Below, piece by piece: positions 17,471-26,251 of a stretch of DNA of 64,000 bases. The position numbers and the translations under genes are program-made. The notes beneath the pieces were generated by a model. It searched no databases and was not told the origin of the DNA. It worked only from the letters and a program-made list of their open reading frames with translations. The stretch is taken from assembly GCF_900100075.1 (NCBI RefSeq), contig NZ_FNEG01000006.1:310001-374000 (forward strand), read 5' to 3'. The stretch's first letter is position 1. Each line of letters begins with the position of its first letter. This DNA comes from Chryseobacterium jejuense (lineage in GTDB: Bacteria > Bacteroidota > Bacteroidia > Flavobacteriales > Weeksellaceae).

Positions 17471-18283
17471 TTATTCTATCCATGTAGCTTTACTTTCTTT
17501 TAAAATCCATTTATTGTTCACTTTTATAAGAAAAGCTTCTCCCCCTTGATATCCTACAACATATAATATTTTAGCTTGGTCAAAAGTTTTGTTGAGGTAA
17601 AATTTATAAATTCTTGGAGCTGTTTCAAAATGCCAGTATCCACCCCAGTGTCCATGTAGTATTGGTAAATAAGGTCTTATAAATTGATATCTTTTTTCAC
17701 TTTGTTTTTTGGGTCTGGATACATACATTATATTAGGTTTTCCAAACTTACTAGACTGAGTTCCTAAAAATTTATTCAATCCTATTTTATATTCAGGTGT
17801 GAGATACAAAATTTTATGATTTTCAAAAGTTAGGTTGGGGCGAAAGCCTATTATAGAATCTGTTTTTAAGATATCTTCTTTTCTAACTTCAAATTTAAAT
17901 TTGTTTTCACCTTCTCTTAAGCTATCCAAAGACACTATGTTATAATAAAGTCTGTGCTGAATTAAAGCAAACTTACTTTTGGAATTTAATTTATTTCCCC
18001 ATTCCCAATCTCCCAATTTTAACAAATCAAAGGGTTTATAAAATTCGCGATAAATTTCATGAATATTTCTAATGGTATCATTAGGATAATTATTTGTTGG
18101 AAAGTTGGGCTTTAAACAATTATTCCACTTTGTTAAAAAGACATTCAGCGCTGAAGTAGATTTATTTTTATAAGCATGCTCTAATTTCTTCTGATAAGAG
18201 TCTATCAGAATCTGATTTTGGGCAAATGTATTGGAGAAAATAACTTCAACGATTATTAAGAAAGTGAATATTGCTGTTCTCAT
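17471..18283 (-). CDS. Hypothetical secreted protein
   Basis: 270 aa with a signal peptide (MRTAIFTFLIIVEVIFSNTFAQ). The mature protein has many aromatic strands, with a late block (HGHWGGYWHFETAPRIYKFY, then GYQGGEAFLIKVNNKWILKE). No family is recognised. It is probably exported to the periplasm. Confidence 0.55.
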   Translation of the reverse strand: MRTAIFTFLIIVEVIFSNTFAQNQILIDSYQKKLEHAYKNKSTSALNVFLTKWNNCLKPNFPTNNYPNDTIRNIHEIYREFYKPFDLLKLGDWEWGNKLNSKSKFALIQHRLYYNIVSLDSLREGENKFKFEVRKEDILKTDSIIGFRPNLTFENHKILYLTPEYKIGLNKFLGTQSSKFGKPNIMYVSRPKKQSEKRYQFIRPYLPILHGHWGGYWHFETAPRIYKFYLNKTFDQAKILYVVGYQGGEAFLIKVNNKWILKESKATWIE

Positions 18284-18323
18284 GGAATATGTTTTATGCT
18301 TTACAATATTTTATTATTTTGAT

Positions 18324-19160
18324 TTACTTTTTTGGGGATATATTTTCTATGGAATTAAAAGTATCAAACATATTGTTTTGTATCCATCTTAAATGTTTAT
18401 ATTTTTTACTCAATAAACTTATAACACATTGATCAAAATTTCCAGTATATTCTGTGATATCTATAAAAATTTGATTTGAAACTGGTAGCTGATTGATCTC
18501 TTCAGCTAGCTTTTCACAACTTGTGTATATTGGATAATGATAGGGAGGAAGTTTATATAATTTAATTAATAATGGTTCAGGACTCACTATCTTTATACTT
18601 GAGTTTTTGAAGTAGACTCTCGTACTATTAATATATGATTTTACGACTGAATTATCAGGGAAAATTTTTTCTATTTCGGATAAAAGATCAAAAAGTATTT
18701 TGTCATTTGGATAATCATTTTTACTATCAAATGTATATTGACAGTACCTATTTTTTTTGATACTAATATTGCTGTAGGCAATGTAAATTAATCCCTGCTC
18801 TTTATTATTAATTATAGTTTTGCATGTATTTAGTTTTTTGATACTATTATACAGTTTATTCCTTGTTTGGGAATTTACCAATTTGTAGAAAATATCATCA
18901 GTTTGAATATGGTTTTTAATTAAATTTACTCTTGTGCTATCCATTTTTTTGAAAAAAGTTGTCTCCGAATTAATAGAATCAGCTAAGTAGACTGTTTTTT
19001 CTGCGGAAAACTTAATTTCATTACTGTTGGGACTTATAATAACTTCAAAACTTTTTTCTCTTGATGAAAAAAGTCTTAAATGCATTGTTTCAGAAAGTGA
19101 TTTCTGAGCATTTATGTATAGTATATTAAATAGGAGAACAAATAGGAATTGTATTTTCAT
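18324..19160 (-). CDS. Hypothetical secreted protein
   Basis: 278 aa with a signal peptide (MKIQFLFVLLFNILYINAQ). The sequence is Lys/Asn-rich, as expected from AT-rich DNA. No family is recognised. It is followed after 40 bp by another exported protein on the same strand, so the two may form an operon. Confidence 0.5.
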   Translation of the reverse strand: MKIQFLFVLLFNILYINAQKSLSETMHLRLFSSREKSFEVIISPNSNEIKFSAEKTVYLADSINSETTFFKKMDSTRVNLIKNHIQTDDIFYKLVNSQTRNKLYNSIKKLNTCKTIINNKEQGLIYIAYSNISIKKNRYCQYTFDSKNDYPNDKILFDLLSEIEKIFPDNSVVKSYINSTRVYFKNSSIKIVSPEPLLIKLYKLPPYHYPIYTSCEKLAEEINQLPVSNQIFIDITEYTGNFDQCVISLLSKKYKHLRWIQNNMFDTFNSIENISPKK

Positions 19161-19200
19161 TTATGTGTGGAATATATATTTAAGACAGTTATGTTAGTTT

Positions 19201-19285
19201 CTCCCTCGCTACCGCACGAATCCTTTCATGTAGCTAAGGTATTGTAAATTAAACATTCTAATAATATAATTTAAAAGCCAAAGCG
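19201..19285. repeat. REPIN-like element, left half
   Basis: It begins CTCCCTCGCTACCGCACGA, has the hairpin CACGAA-TCCT-TTCATG, then the AT-rich middle with AAATTAAACATTCTAATA. The right hairpin expected after 19283 is not recognisable, so this copy is a remnant. It sits in the gap between the secreted protein and the kelch gene. Confidence 0.6.
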
Positions 19286-19309
19286 ATTCATAGTTGCAGA
19301 AAGTACCTT

Positions 19310-20215
19310 TTAGTCAATATCTGCCACTTGTATGCTTTTAATAGCTGAGCTGGTGAGAGACGTTGTACTTCCGCCGATGATGTATAGTTTATTGTTATAT
19401 ACTTCCGCTGTAGCGTGTCTTCGGGGAATCATATTGGATGACAATTGATGTAATGTATTGGTTGTAGTATCAAAATAGGCCAGAAAATTTTGATTATTCA
19501 CCCCACCTACAATAAAAATCTTATTGTCGTATACAGCTAATGAGTGTCCAGCTATACCGGAAGGCATTGTATATTGATTGACCCAAAGATTAGTCTTGAG
19601 GTCGTAAACATTGATCAGGCGAGATGGGGTACCGTTAAAACCTCCAATCACATAAAGCTTATCATTAACAATTTTGCCCTTTGTTTCTCTGGCTGTGGGC
19701 ATATTGGGTAAGGAATTCCATGTATTTGAAGCAATATCATAATACTGAAATTTATCAGAAAATACAGTGCTTTTGGCTCCGCTTAATCCGCTGCCACCAA
19801 ATACATATATTTTACCATTATAGATGGCAGAACCGGCATTTCCTGTATAGGAACGATTAACAGCTCCCTTCGTTATGGTATTGGTGGCAAGGTCTACAAT
19901 TTCAAGATGGCTGTTTCCCCAACCGTTAAAAATATAGATCTTATTATCGTAAGTCTCCGAATTAGCAAATTTTTTGGTAAGGAGAGTAGAATTGAGAATA
20001 CTCCAGCTGTTATCAGTAATATTATATTTCTCAATATACTTCGCGTCACCTCCTTTTTCCTGATACCCATTGCTCACATAGATATTATCATTTACTATTA
20101 CACTGGTTACCGCACCTCTACCTGCAGACATATTAGCGAGAGTTTTAAAATGAAGCGTTTGTGAGTGGGCTAAGAATGAACCCAACAGTGAAAGGAATAA
20201 TAATTTTGTTTTCAA
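19310..20215 (-). CDS. Secreted kelch-repeat beta-propeller protein
   Basis: 301 aa with a signal peptide (ending FLAHSQ). At least five kelch repeats are evident, each with the pattern of a hydrophobic strand, 'nkIYvfGG', then 'yd...n.W': NDNIYVSNG, DNKIYIFNG, NGKIYVFGGSG, NDKLYVIGGFNG, DNKIFIVGGVNN and NNKLYIIGG, spaced about 45-50 residues. Six such units could build a closed propeller. Kelch proteins usually bind proteins or sugars; the ligand here is unknown. Confidence 0.85.
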   Translation of the reverse strand: MKTKLLFLSLLGSFLAHSQTLHFKTLANMSAGRGAVTSVIVNDNIYVSNGYQEKGGDAKYIEKYNITDNSWSILNSTLLTKKFANSETYDNKIYIFNGWGNSHLEIVDLATNTITKGAVNRSYTGNAGSAIYNGKIYVFGGSGLSGAKSTVFSDKFQYYDIASNTWNSLPNMPTARETKGKIVNDKLYVIGGFNGTPSRLINVYDLKTNLWVNQYTMPSGIAGHSLAVYDNKIFIVGGVNNQNFLAYFDTTTNTLHQLSSNMIPRRHATAEVYNNKLYIIGGSTTSLTSSAIKSIQVADID

Positions 20216-20411
20216 TAGTGTTAGTACTTAGTATTTGTTTTTATTTAAGTTTCTTTAATTAAATAGTGTGGTTTAAAGATAGGAAAAAGTTGAAGAGAAT
20301 TTTTTAAAATTGCTTTTAGTCAAATGAATATAAAGTTTTTTGTTATAAATAGGATGGTTTCATTTATGTTCTGCATTTCATCATTGGGTACGTCTACACA
20401 GCTATCCGAAG

Positions 20412-20490
20412 TCCCCGCGCTACCGCACGAATCCTTTCGTGTGGTATTATAAATTAAACATTCCAGTAATATAATTTAAAAGCCAAAGGA
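20412..20490. repeat. REPIN-like element, left half
   Basis: In the 383-bp gap 20216-20598, a left end TCCCCGCGCTACCGC leads to the hairpin CACGAATCCTTTCGTG, then ATTAAACATTCCAGTAATAT and AAAAGCCAAAG. It stops where the right hairpin should begin. Apart from this copy the gap is AT-rich with no gene seen. Confidence 0.65.
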
Positions 20491-20598
20491 ATCAGTGAAC
20501 GTTATCTTCAACTATTGCCAATCCTCTTTTTAGCTGTTGCGTTTTTGTCAAACAATTTGATAAAAGTAAATATCTTCGTCATTTCTGTTGTCAAAAAT

Positions 20599-21054
20599 TT
20601 ATAAAGAATCAGGTGTCCATTTGTTGTTCCCTGCTAGACTTTCCACGGTGTCAATTTTCCAAATTTGTCCTTGTTTAACTACGATATATTTTTTCGACGT
20701 TGCTATGTTTTTAATTTTTGCCGTTTGTATTTCTACTTTATTTTTTGTTAATGCTGTGCAAATTACAATTTCGGAGCTTGAGTTATAAGTCCCACCATAG
20801 AAAAAATAACCTGTATGTTCCCTTTGATATTGTCTATTTTTTGAAGTGCAATATTTGTTGTAAATGCTCTGCAAAACTTTTCTTGCTACACTATCTATTT
20901 TTGTGAGTTCATCTAATTTAGTTCGGTCTGCTTTTACCAAATTATGGCAGTCGTTAGCCCATTTGTTATAAACTTTTACGAACTCAATAATGGTGTCCAT
21001 TGATGTTCTATCAGTGTCTGGTAAAGTGTTTTCTATGTATTTGTCGAAATCCAT
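20599..21054 (-). CDS. NTF2-like immunity protein (RhsIA type)
   Basis: 151 aa. An N-terminal helix pattern with YNKWANDCHNLVK is followed by SIYNKYCTSKNRQYQREHTG and a beta C-terminus (EIVICTALTKNKVEIQTA, KYIVVKQGQIWKID). The 'fekyCt.k.r.yg' block followed by curved strands ending in '.WkID' resembles the RhsIA/NTF2-fold immunity family. Those proteins protect against Rhs-type toxins; no toxin gene is nearby. Assignment from pattern only. Confidence 0.5.
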   Translation of the reverse strand: MDFDKYIENTLPDTDRTSMDTIIEFVKVYNKWANDCHNLVKADRTKLDELTKIDSVARKVLQSIYNKYCTSKNRQYQREHTGYFFYGGTYNSSSEIVICTALTKNKVEIQTAKIKNIATSKKYIVVKQGQIWKIDTVESLAGNNKWTPDSL

Positions 21055-21245
21055 TTTGTTAAGTGATGTCTGGTCTAAAGTTGCAGCTAACCTCCAAATT
21101 TACACATTGTGGAAATATTATAGACACATAGTTATTAATGTATTATTGCAACTATAGAACGACATTACTGTTTATCTTTTTCTACTCATTTAAAATATCT
21201 AAATATATTCTCTTAAGGGTAAACTATATTTTGCATTAAGATAGC

Positions 21246-21328
21246 AAAAAACCGCCCTACAAAAGGAGAGCGGTTTTATATATTAAATTTGTCTTTGCCA
21301 TATACTATTACATCATTTCTGGTATTCC
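21246..21328 (-). pseudogene. Remnant 5: groEL terminator plus last codons
   Basis: The plus-strand text from 21246 reads like the DNA just downstream of groEL: an A run, ACCGCCCTACAAAAGGAGAG, CGGTTTTATATATTAAATTTGTCT, and then TTACATCATTTCTGGTATTCC. The last part is the complement of the GroEL ending (MPGMM and stop). The homology ends at 21328, where a REPIN-like element begins. It lies 13.5 kb from the intact groEL, on the same strand. Confidence 0.65.
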
Positions 21329-21431
21329 GTGCTACCGGACGAATCCTTTCGTGTGGTATTATAAATTAAACATTCCAATAATATAATTTAAAAGTCAAAG
21401 CCACACGATACAATCATGTGGCAGCGAGGGG
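21326..21431. repeat. REPIN-like element, complete
   Basis: About 106 bp. The left hairpin (GACGAATCCTTTCGTG) and the right hairpin (CACACGATACAATCATGTG) face each other, with outer ends CCGTGCTACC and GCAGCGAGGGG near-complementary to each other. Between them lies an AT-rich block with ATTAAACATTCCAATAATAT. Two hairpins in inverted order match the REPIN layout. The rest of the gap 21055-21437 holds the groEL remnant and AT-rich DNA. Confidence 0.7.
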
Positions 21432-21437
21432 ACATTT

Positions 21438-22058
21438 TTAATATACAATACAGTTTTTACTTTTCAAATAAAAACCATTGCTTTTAGTTGCAGTTATTTT
21501 ACCAGAGTTATTAATAAAAAGAGTAAAACTTTCTTTTGACTCAGGGCAGCTATTGTATTTCATCATCTTTACATTATAGCCGTTTTTGTCTTTTATAAAG
21601 CCGTTTCCTTCGGGAGAATAAGAATCTATTTCATAGTCATTTATTTTTCCAATTAAGAAGGCTTCATATTCATTATCGATGATGCCAATAAAATTTTTTA
21701 GATCTTCTTCTGATTTTGCTGTTTTCCAGATATCATTTTCCAGATATACTATTCGATAGGCACAAAATAATGGCTGGCATCCGGTGAAGAAACCATTCCA
21801 ATCATTTGTATTATTGGGAGGTTTAACTGTGGTTTCAATTGAATAATTACCTTTTGAAAATATGATATTTGGGCCTTCTGTTTCATCTACAAAATCTGGG
21901 AAATATTCAACCTGCCAATATGAAACATTGTTATTGGGCTTTATTTTTTTGAGCAGATTTTCTGGATCAGATTCTTTTGAAGATAATTTTTGAAACTTCT
22001 CTGAACAAGAGCTTAAAATTATTGTAGCAAAAATAGTAATGGTTATTGACAGTTTCAT
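21438..22058 (-). CDS. Hypothetical lipoprotein
   Basis: 206 aa. The signal peptide ends in a lipobox (TIILSSCSEK, Cys18). The mature part contains NVSYWQVEYFPDFVDETEGP and a pair of cysteines in FFTGCQPLFCAYRIVY, which may form a disulfide; the C-terminus also holds two Cys. No family is recognised. It is a single gene 34 bp from the XRE gene upstream on the same strand. Confidence 0.55.
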   Translation of the reverse strand: MKLSITITIFATIILSSCSEKFQKLSSKESDPENLLKKIKPNNNVSYWQVEYFPDFVDETEGPNIIFSKGNYSIETTVKPPNNTNDWNGFFTGCQPLFCAYRIVYLENDIWKTAKSEEDLKNFIGIIDNEYEAFLIGKINDYEIDSYSPEGNGFIKDKNGYNVKMMKYNSCPESKESFTLFINNSGKITATKSNGFYLKSKNCIVY

Positions 22059-22092
22059 TAATGAAATAATGTGGCTTATAGAGTTTTTATCA

Positions 22093-22500
22093 TTATTTCT
22101 GAATCAGCTGTTCTAGTCTGGCCATCATCTCATCTTTTTCTTTTAGCATTCTTTCGTACAGTGCAATTTTTTCTTCGTGTAATTTAAGTACCTGTTCAAT
22201 CTGATTGAAAATAGGGTTGTCATTTTTCTGGTATCCAATACTGTGATCCCCAAAAGTATTTGCAATTACATTCACTGCCTCTTCTTCATCAAAATTCTCA
22301 ATAGCTTCCACCGGAATTTTCAGGATGTCGGAAATTCTTTCTAAATTATCCTCTTCAATTTTTTCTTTTTGTTCTAAAAGAGAAACTTTCTTCTGGTTCC
22401 AGTCTTCACCAAGATCAAAAGCCAAAGCCTCCTGCTTGATGCCCAGCATCTCACGAAAACGCTTGATGTTCCTTCCCTGATGTATTTTTTTGTTTTGCAT
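22093..22500 (-). CDS. XRE-family regulator with C-terminal coiled coil
   Basis: 135 aa. An HTH_XRE domain covers residues 8-65 (GRNIKRFREMLGIKQEALA, then KKVSLLEQKEKI and LERISDILKIPVEAIENF). The C-terminal 40 residues (IEQVLKLHEEKIALYERM, then LKEKDEMMARLEQLI) form a heptad coiled coil suitable for dimerisation. A TATATTTG box (22521-22528) on the minus strand just upstream and an inverted repeat TATTTGT/ACAAATA (22500-22506, 22520-22526) suggest a very short leader and autoregulation. Confidence 0.75.
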   Translation of the reverse strand: MQNKKIHQGRNIKRFREMLGIKQEALAFDLGEDWNQKKVSLLEQKEKIEEDNLERISDILKIPVEAIENFDEEEAVNVIANTFGDHSIGYQKNDNPIFNQIEQVLKLHEEKIALYERMLKEKDEMMARLEQLIQK

Positions 22501-22520
22501 ATTTGTGTACGTTATAGAAA

Positions 22521-22528
22521 CAAATATA
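22521..22528 (-). promoter_or_regulatory. Putative -7 promoter box of the XRE gene
   Basis: TATATTTG on the minus strand fits the Bacteroidota TAnnTTTG element and lies about 20 bp before the start codon. It overlaps an inverted repeat that could be the regulator's own operator. Confidence 0.45.
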
Positions 22529-22611
22529 AGTAAAAGTTGGGGGATAGGAAATGGGGGAGTGGGGGTATTTTATCTAAGGAGAAAAAGCTATATTGTTGTT
22601 TGTTATCCGAA

Positions 22612-22672
22612 GTCTACTACTTAGGATTATTTATTTTTTGAGCGCAGAGTCGGGAGACTTTGCGGAGCAGGG
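22612..22672. repeat. Hairpin repeat family 2 copy
   Basis: An AGTCTACTACTTAGGATTAT block precedes a stem CGCAGAGTC-GGGA-GACTTTGCG (22643-22664, one G-T pair), then GAGCAGGG. In the gap 22501-22882. Confidence 0.65.
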
Positions 22673-22707
22673 TATGGAAGAGGTTGGAGGTACTTTATTG
22701 TACTAAA

Positions 22708-22768
22708 TCTGACTCTGGATTATTTATTTTTCCGCAAAGTCGGGAGACTTTGCGGAACAGAGCAGGGG
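22708..22768. repeat. Hairpin repeat family 2 copy, best preserved
   Basis: TCTGACTCTGGATTATTTAT precedes a perfect 11-bp stem with arms TCCGCAAAGTC (22731-22741) and GACTTTGCGGA (22746-22756) around GGGA, then ACAGAGCAGGGG. It is the second of two copies about 95 bp apart. Confidence 0.7.
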
Positions 22769-22792
22769 CACATCGGTTTGTTATTAAAAATA

Positions 22793-22818
22793 AATCCGAA
22801 GCCTTATGACTTCGGATT
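22793..22818 (-). terminator. Terminator of the secreted protein gene at 22883
   Basis: AATCCGAAG (22793-22801) pairs with CTTCGGATT (22810-22818). On the minus strand it is followed by a T-rich stretch. It lies 65 bp past the stop codon of the gene. Confidence 0.65.
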
Positions 22819-22882
22819 GTTTATGAGTACAAAGCTGAGAGATCTTTCCTAGCTAGTTTAATATTTTACTGATGTTTTTTTA

Positions 22883-23911
22883 TTATTTTAAAAACTTAAG
22901 ACAGCCTTTATTCACTACTTTTCCACCGCCTCGTATGGAGGTTGCTACATCATCGTTTACGACTGCCTCTTCATATTTTGAACCATTATATTCTTTGTGG
23001 AATGTGTAATAATTATACCATACTTCGTCTCCTTTTTTTGAAACCACAGCTGCATCATAAGCTTTTCTAAGGATCACACCAGTGTATTCTTGTCTGATGA
23101 TCTTCATTTCATTGCTGGTTAAGATTACTTTGAATGCATTAGGGGCACCGTCCTTATAGAATTTTTTTATAGCCTTAAGTGTTTCTGCTTCCATCTTTAC
23201 ATCCTTGAGGGCTGCTTTTGGAAAACAATCGGATTCATTGAATTTTATTTCCTTGGGTACAATGACTTCAATCTCACCCGTAGCTATCGGTTTATACTGA
23301 AACTCGGAACCACTCCCAAAGGTCTTTAAAGGAACCTGTACTATCTTTAGTGTGTGCTTCCCTGGGGTCAATAAGTCTTGTCTGCCCAACAATTCCTGAA
23401 AAGGAATTTCTCCCTTCCATAGAGTTTCCGTACCATCGTTGAGGCTATGTTTCATTGATAAGTTTTTCCTTGTCAAATCCTCTTCATTTAAATATTCATC
23501 TCTTCCTGAAGAAGCTATGAACTGACCATCAAAATAAAGGTTTGATATCAATCTGGTCTGGGAATCAAAAGAATCTTTCCATCCATTAATGTCCTTGGTC
23601 TTCATGCCACTTTCTACCAATTGCAATAATATACTGTTTGAAATAGAGTGCTCATAGAATCCTCGGAGAAATAGTTTGTCTCCTAAGGTAAATGTTGTTA
23701 TATATGCTGAAGCGGGAAGTGCTCGTTCAGTTTTAGTATTGGAAAACAAAACTTTTCCAACATTCTTTTTGTAGATTTCATTGAAGGCTTCAGGAAATTT
23801 TTCTTCCTCAAAAAGTTGAAGCTTTGCTTTTTCTTTTTCAATTTTTTTCAAATCCTGAGCGTGACTTACTAACGAGAACGTTAAAAAAGTCATTAAGATC
23901 AATTTCTTCAT
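22883..23911 (-). CDS. Hypothetical secreted protein
   Basis: 342 aa with a signal peptide (MKKLILMTFLTFSLVSHAQ). The region after it is charged (KKIEKEKAKLQLFEEEKFPE). It continues with beta-rich segments (PGKHTLKIVQVPLKTFGSG) and ends GGGKVVNKGCLKFLK. No family is recognised. It is a single gene ended by the terminator at 22793-22818. Confidence 0.6.
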   Translation of the reverse strand: MKKLILMTFLTFSLVSHAQDLKKIEKEKAKLQLFEEEKFPEAFNEIYKKNVGKVLFSNTKTERALPASAYITTFTLGDKLFLRGFYEHSISNSILLQLVESGMKTKDINGWKDSFDSQTRLISNLYFDGQFIASSGRDEYLNEEDLTRKNLSMKHSLNDGTETLWKGEIPFQELLGRQDLLTPGKHTLKIVQVPLKTFGSGSEFQYKPIATGEIEVIVPKEIKFNESDCFPKAALKDVKMEAETLKAIKKFYKDGAPNAFKVILTSNEMKIIRQEYTGVILRKAYDAAVVSKKGDEVWYNYYTFHKEYNGSKYEEAVVNDDVATSIRGGGKVVNKGCLKFLK

Positions 23912-24071
23912 TGTTCTTTTAAGTTTTATATGGTTATTTTGTTGAAATTTTTCAAATTTACATATAGTTTTGATTATGATGGTGTTTATTGGTTTATATT
24001 TTTTATAATATCTTATTGTTTGTTGTAAATTATTTATTAGTAGTGTTCTGTGTTGTCACTCTAGACGGGTT

Positions 24072-24569
24072 TTATATTTCCAATATTTTCGTTTCGGTAT
24101 TTTCACACCTTGTTTTTAAGCTTTTAATTTCTGCTTCAAATTCGTTATATATATCCTCAATTTCTCCGGGGTAAAAATGGAGCCAGCGACTGTGATTTCT
24201 ATATGCTTCCTGTCCATCAGCCAGTTTTTTATTTCTTTTGGATTCGTTGGGTATTAAAATTTTGTTGATGGCTAATTCGTGCAGTTTTAGCATTTCAGAG
24301 AGGGTATCAAAGTCTGTAATACTTAATCCCGTATTACAGATTAAAATATTGCCCTCTGAATTCATGATCTCGTCAGAAATGTATTCAAGCTTCTTGAGTT
24401 GATATTCTTTTGACGAATGATATTCATACTTTTCGGGCATATCAAAACAATTTATAATTTTAAAGTTTACATATTCAAAACTGTCTAAATCTGATTCCGA
24501 AATCTGTAAGGTTAAAATTATGGATATCTTCTTTTTTGATTCTGAGAAGTGTTTCTTTATGAAATTCAT
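24072..24569 (-). CDS. Hypothetical protein
   Basis: 165 aa, no signal peptide. It begins MNFIKKHFSESKKKISIILTL, has a central NILICNTGLSITDFDTLSEM and ends with a charged helical tail (EFEAEIKSLKTRCENTETK). No family is recognised. It is a lone gene between repeat-bearing spacers. Confidence 0.5.
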   Translation of the reverse strand: MNFIKKHFSESKKKISIILTLQISESDLDSFEYVNFKIINCFDMPEKYEYHSSKEYQLKKLEYISDEIMNSEGNILICNTGLSITDFDTLSEMLKLHELAINKILIPNESKRNKKLADGQEAYRNHSRWLHFYPGEIEDIYNEFEAEIKSLKTRCENTETKILEI

Positions 24570-24647
24570 GGTTGTTTCTATATTTTGGTAACGGATTTTA
24601 GTCTTAGTTCGTAAGGTTTTAAGAGTGCAAAATCACGATTTGTTATT

Positions 24648-24706
24648 GAGTCAGTTCTTTTTTTAGGATAACTTGTTTTGTAGCTCAAAGTTGGGAGACT
24701 TCTCGT
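24648..24706. repeat. Hairpin repeat family 2, decayed copy
   Basis: GAGTCAGTTCTTTTTTTAGG then CTCAAAGTTGGGAGACTTCT. The stem is broken but the GGGAGACTT core is intact. In the 173-bp gap before the gene at 24743. Confidence 0.45.
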
Positions 24707-24742
24707 ATTAGGTCTATCTATTCCTTTGTTCTAATCTAGAAT

Positions 24743-25522
24743 TTATAATGATATAAAATCAGCTCCTAAGCTATTTTCATCCATACCAATATATGAATAA
24801 TGTTTAGGTAGATACCAGCTGATTGCTTGCATAACACTTCTGTACGTATTTTCATCTTTAAAATGATGGGGTGTTACATTGAAAACAAGATCTTGTGAAA
24901 CTCCTGTTCCATCCTTTTTCTGCCGCATCATGAGCAATGTTTTAGGAGTAACTATGCCATTAGCCTTCAGGAAATCTGCAAGGAGCTGTCTGGTCTGTTG
25001 AGGTAAAAGAATTTCTGATGGCTGACCTACCATTACTTTCTCATCTTCCGTAATTGTCTCGGTGCGTGTTCCATTTGAGAAATCGGATGCTGTTGTTGTG
25101 TAAAAGGTTTTATTCAAATAAAAATTCAGAATATCACCGTAAGATAACACCCAATCTGCTCTATTTTCGGTTGGATTGATTACCACGCCAAAACCTGATG
25201 ATAATAAGAAATCATCCTTCATATTGTCAATAACATAACATTGAAAAGGCTGGTTAGGTTCCGGTAAGAAAAGTTGAAAATAAGGAAACCCGTCGGGCCC
25301 TGTAACAACTTGCGGATCTCCGCAGCGGAAACTTGCATGACCAATATTTTCTAAGAATGTTTGCTGCCACTTTTCGTCTCTTTCTACTGGAGGCATTTGA
25401 ATAAGTTTGTATACAATATCGGTTTTGTCTAAATCGCCGAGATAAGATTCGGTTTCTTTTTGTGCTGGCTGTTCTTCAGTCTGCATTTTTTCTTTTTTCC
25501 TGAAAAGGTCAAATAGTCCCAT
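24743..25522 (-). CDS. Hypothetical cytoplasmic protein
   Basis: 259 aa. It starts MGLFDLFRKKEKMQ with a Gln/Glu-rich linker, then QMPPVERDEKWQQTFLENIG. Later blocks are DGFPYFQLFLPEPNQPFQCY and NRADWVLSYGDILNFYLNK. No signal peptide. I do not recognise a family. The globular part from about residue 30 looks well folded and the frame is uninterrupted. Confidence 0.6.
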   Translation of the reverse strand: MGLFDLFRKKEKMQTEEQPAQKETESYLGDLDKTDIVYKLIQMPPVERDEKWQQTFLENIGHASFRCGDPQVVTGPDGFPYFQLFLPEPNQPFQCYVIDNMKDDFLLSSGFGVVINPTENRADWVLSYGDILNFYLNKTFYTTTASDFSNGTRTETITEDEKVMVGQPSEILLPQQTRQLLADFLKANGIVTPKTLLMMRQKKDGTGVSQDLVFNVTPHHFKDENTYRSVMQAISWYLPKHYSYIGMDENSLGADFISL

Positions 25523-25594
25523 AAATTAGTTTTCGTACACGGTTATTTCTCAAAGATATAAAAGTTCCGGTTATGCTAAAATAATGAATAACGA

Positions 25595-25620
25595 AAAACC
25601 GTTCTGAAAAGAACGGTTTT
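25595..25620 (-). terminator. Terminator, perfect stem
   Basis: AAAACCGTTCT and AGAACGGTTTT form an 11-bp stem with a 4-nt GAAA loop. On the minus strand it is followed by TTCG and AT-rich DNA. It probably ends transcription from the gene at 25727-26251; U-runs flank both sides, so it may act in both directions. Confidence 0.6.
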
Positions 25621-25705
25621 AGTATTATAGATTAAACATGATAATAATATAAATTAAAGGTGAAAGCCAAACGATACACTTGTGCAGTAGCAAGGAGATT
25701 TTGTG
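25621..25705. repeat. REPIN-like element, right half
   Basis: AGTATTATAGATTAAACATG and ATAATATAAATTAAAGG, then AAGCCAAACGATACACTTGTGC and AGTAGCAAGGAGA. It matches the middle and right arm of the complete copies, with a worn right hairpin. The left hairpin has been replaced by the terminator at 25595-25620. Confidence 0.45.
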
Positions 25706-25726
25706 CAGCGCGTAGCAAGACTACCT

Positions 25727-26251
25727 TTATTCTTTTCCTCTCCTTTCAATAATAAGATACGCTGCATCCAGCATTTTAAGCAGATGAATGTATGGGTTTA
25801 TCATGTTCCTTTCTGGTAGCTTATCATAGATTCCCATTGAGAAATAAACCATTCCGGAAATAAAATAATCAAATTCTTTGATGCTGTATTCTTTGAATGC
25901 TTTTTTAAACACCAACATAGGGTTTTGGTATTCTCTCTCAGAAAGCAACCCAAGAACCAACGGAGATACCTCTTTCAACTCAGTATTGACCACCAATTTC
26001 TTTTCCTTCAGCATGATGAAGTAGCCTGTACGGATGAATGAACGCATCGCCTGATGAAAATGGTAAATGACGGAAGGATCCTCTTTTATCCAGCTATTTC
26101 TTTTAAGGGCATAGCTCATAATGCTGTTTAACAGTTCTTTGGTGGCTACCAGATCATTGAGCTGAAAAAATATTTCCATCTGCTGTAAGCTATAATGCTT
26201 CTTCCGGCTTTTCCCAAGCCGGGATTGAAAGTCTGTTCTGTTTTTTTTCAT
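25727..26251 (-). CDS. Hypothetical helical protein
   Basis: 174 aa. The open frame extends to 26398 but I start at the ATG 26249-26251 (MKKNRTDFQSRLGKSRKKHYSL), since the extension has atypical Cys/His-rich composition. The protein is basic at the start and helical throughout (ELLNSIMSYALKRN, PLVLGLLSEREYQNPMLVFKK), with no signal peptide. No family is recognised. Confidence 0.5.
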   Translation of the reverse strand: MKKNRTDFQSRLGKSRKKHYSLQQMEIFFQLNDLVATKELLNSIMSYALKRNSWIKEDPSVIYHFHQAMRSFIRTGYFIMLKEKKLVVNTELKEVSPLVLGLLSEREYQNPMLVFKKAFKEYSIKEFDYFISGMVYFSMGIYDKLPERNMINPYIHLLKMLDAAYLIIERRGKE

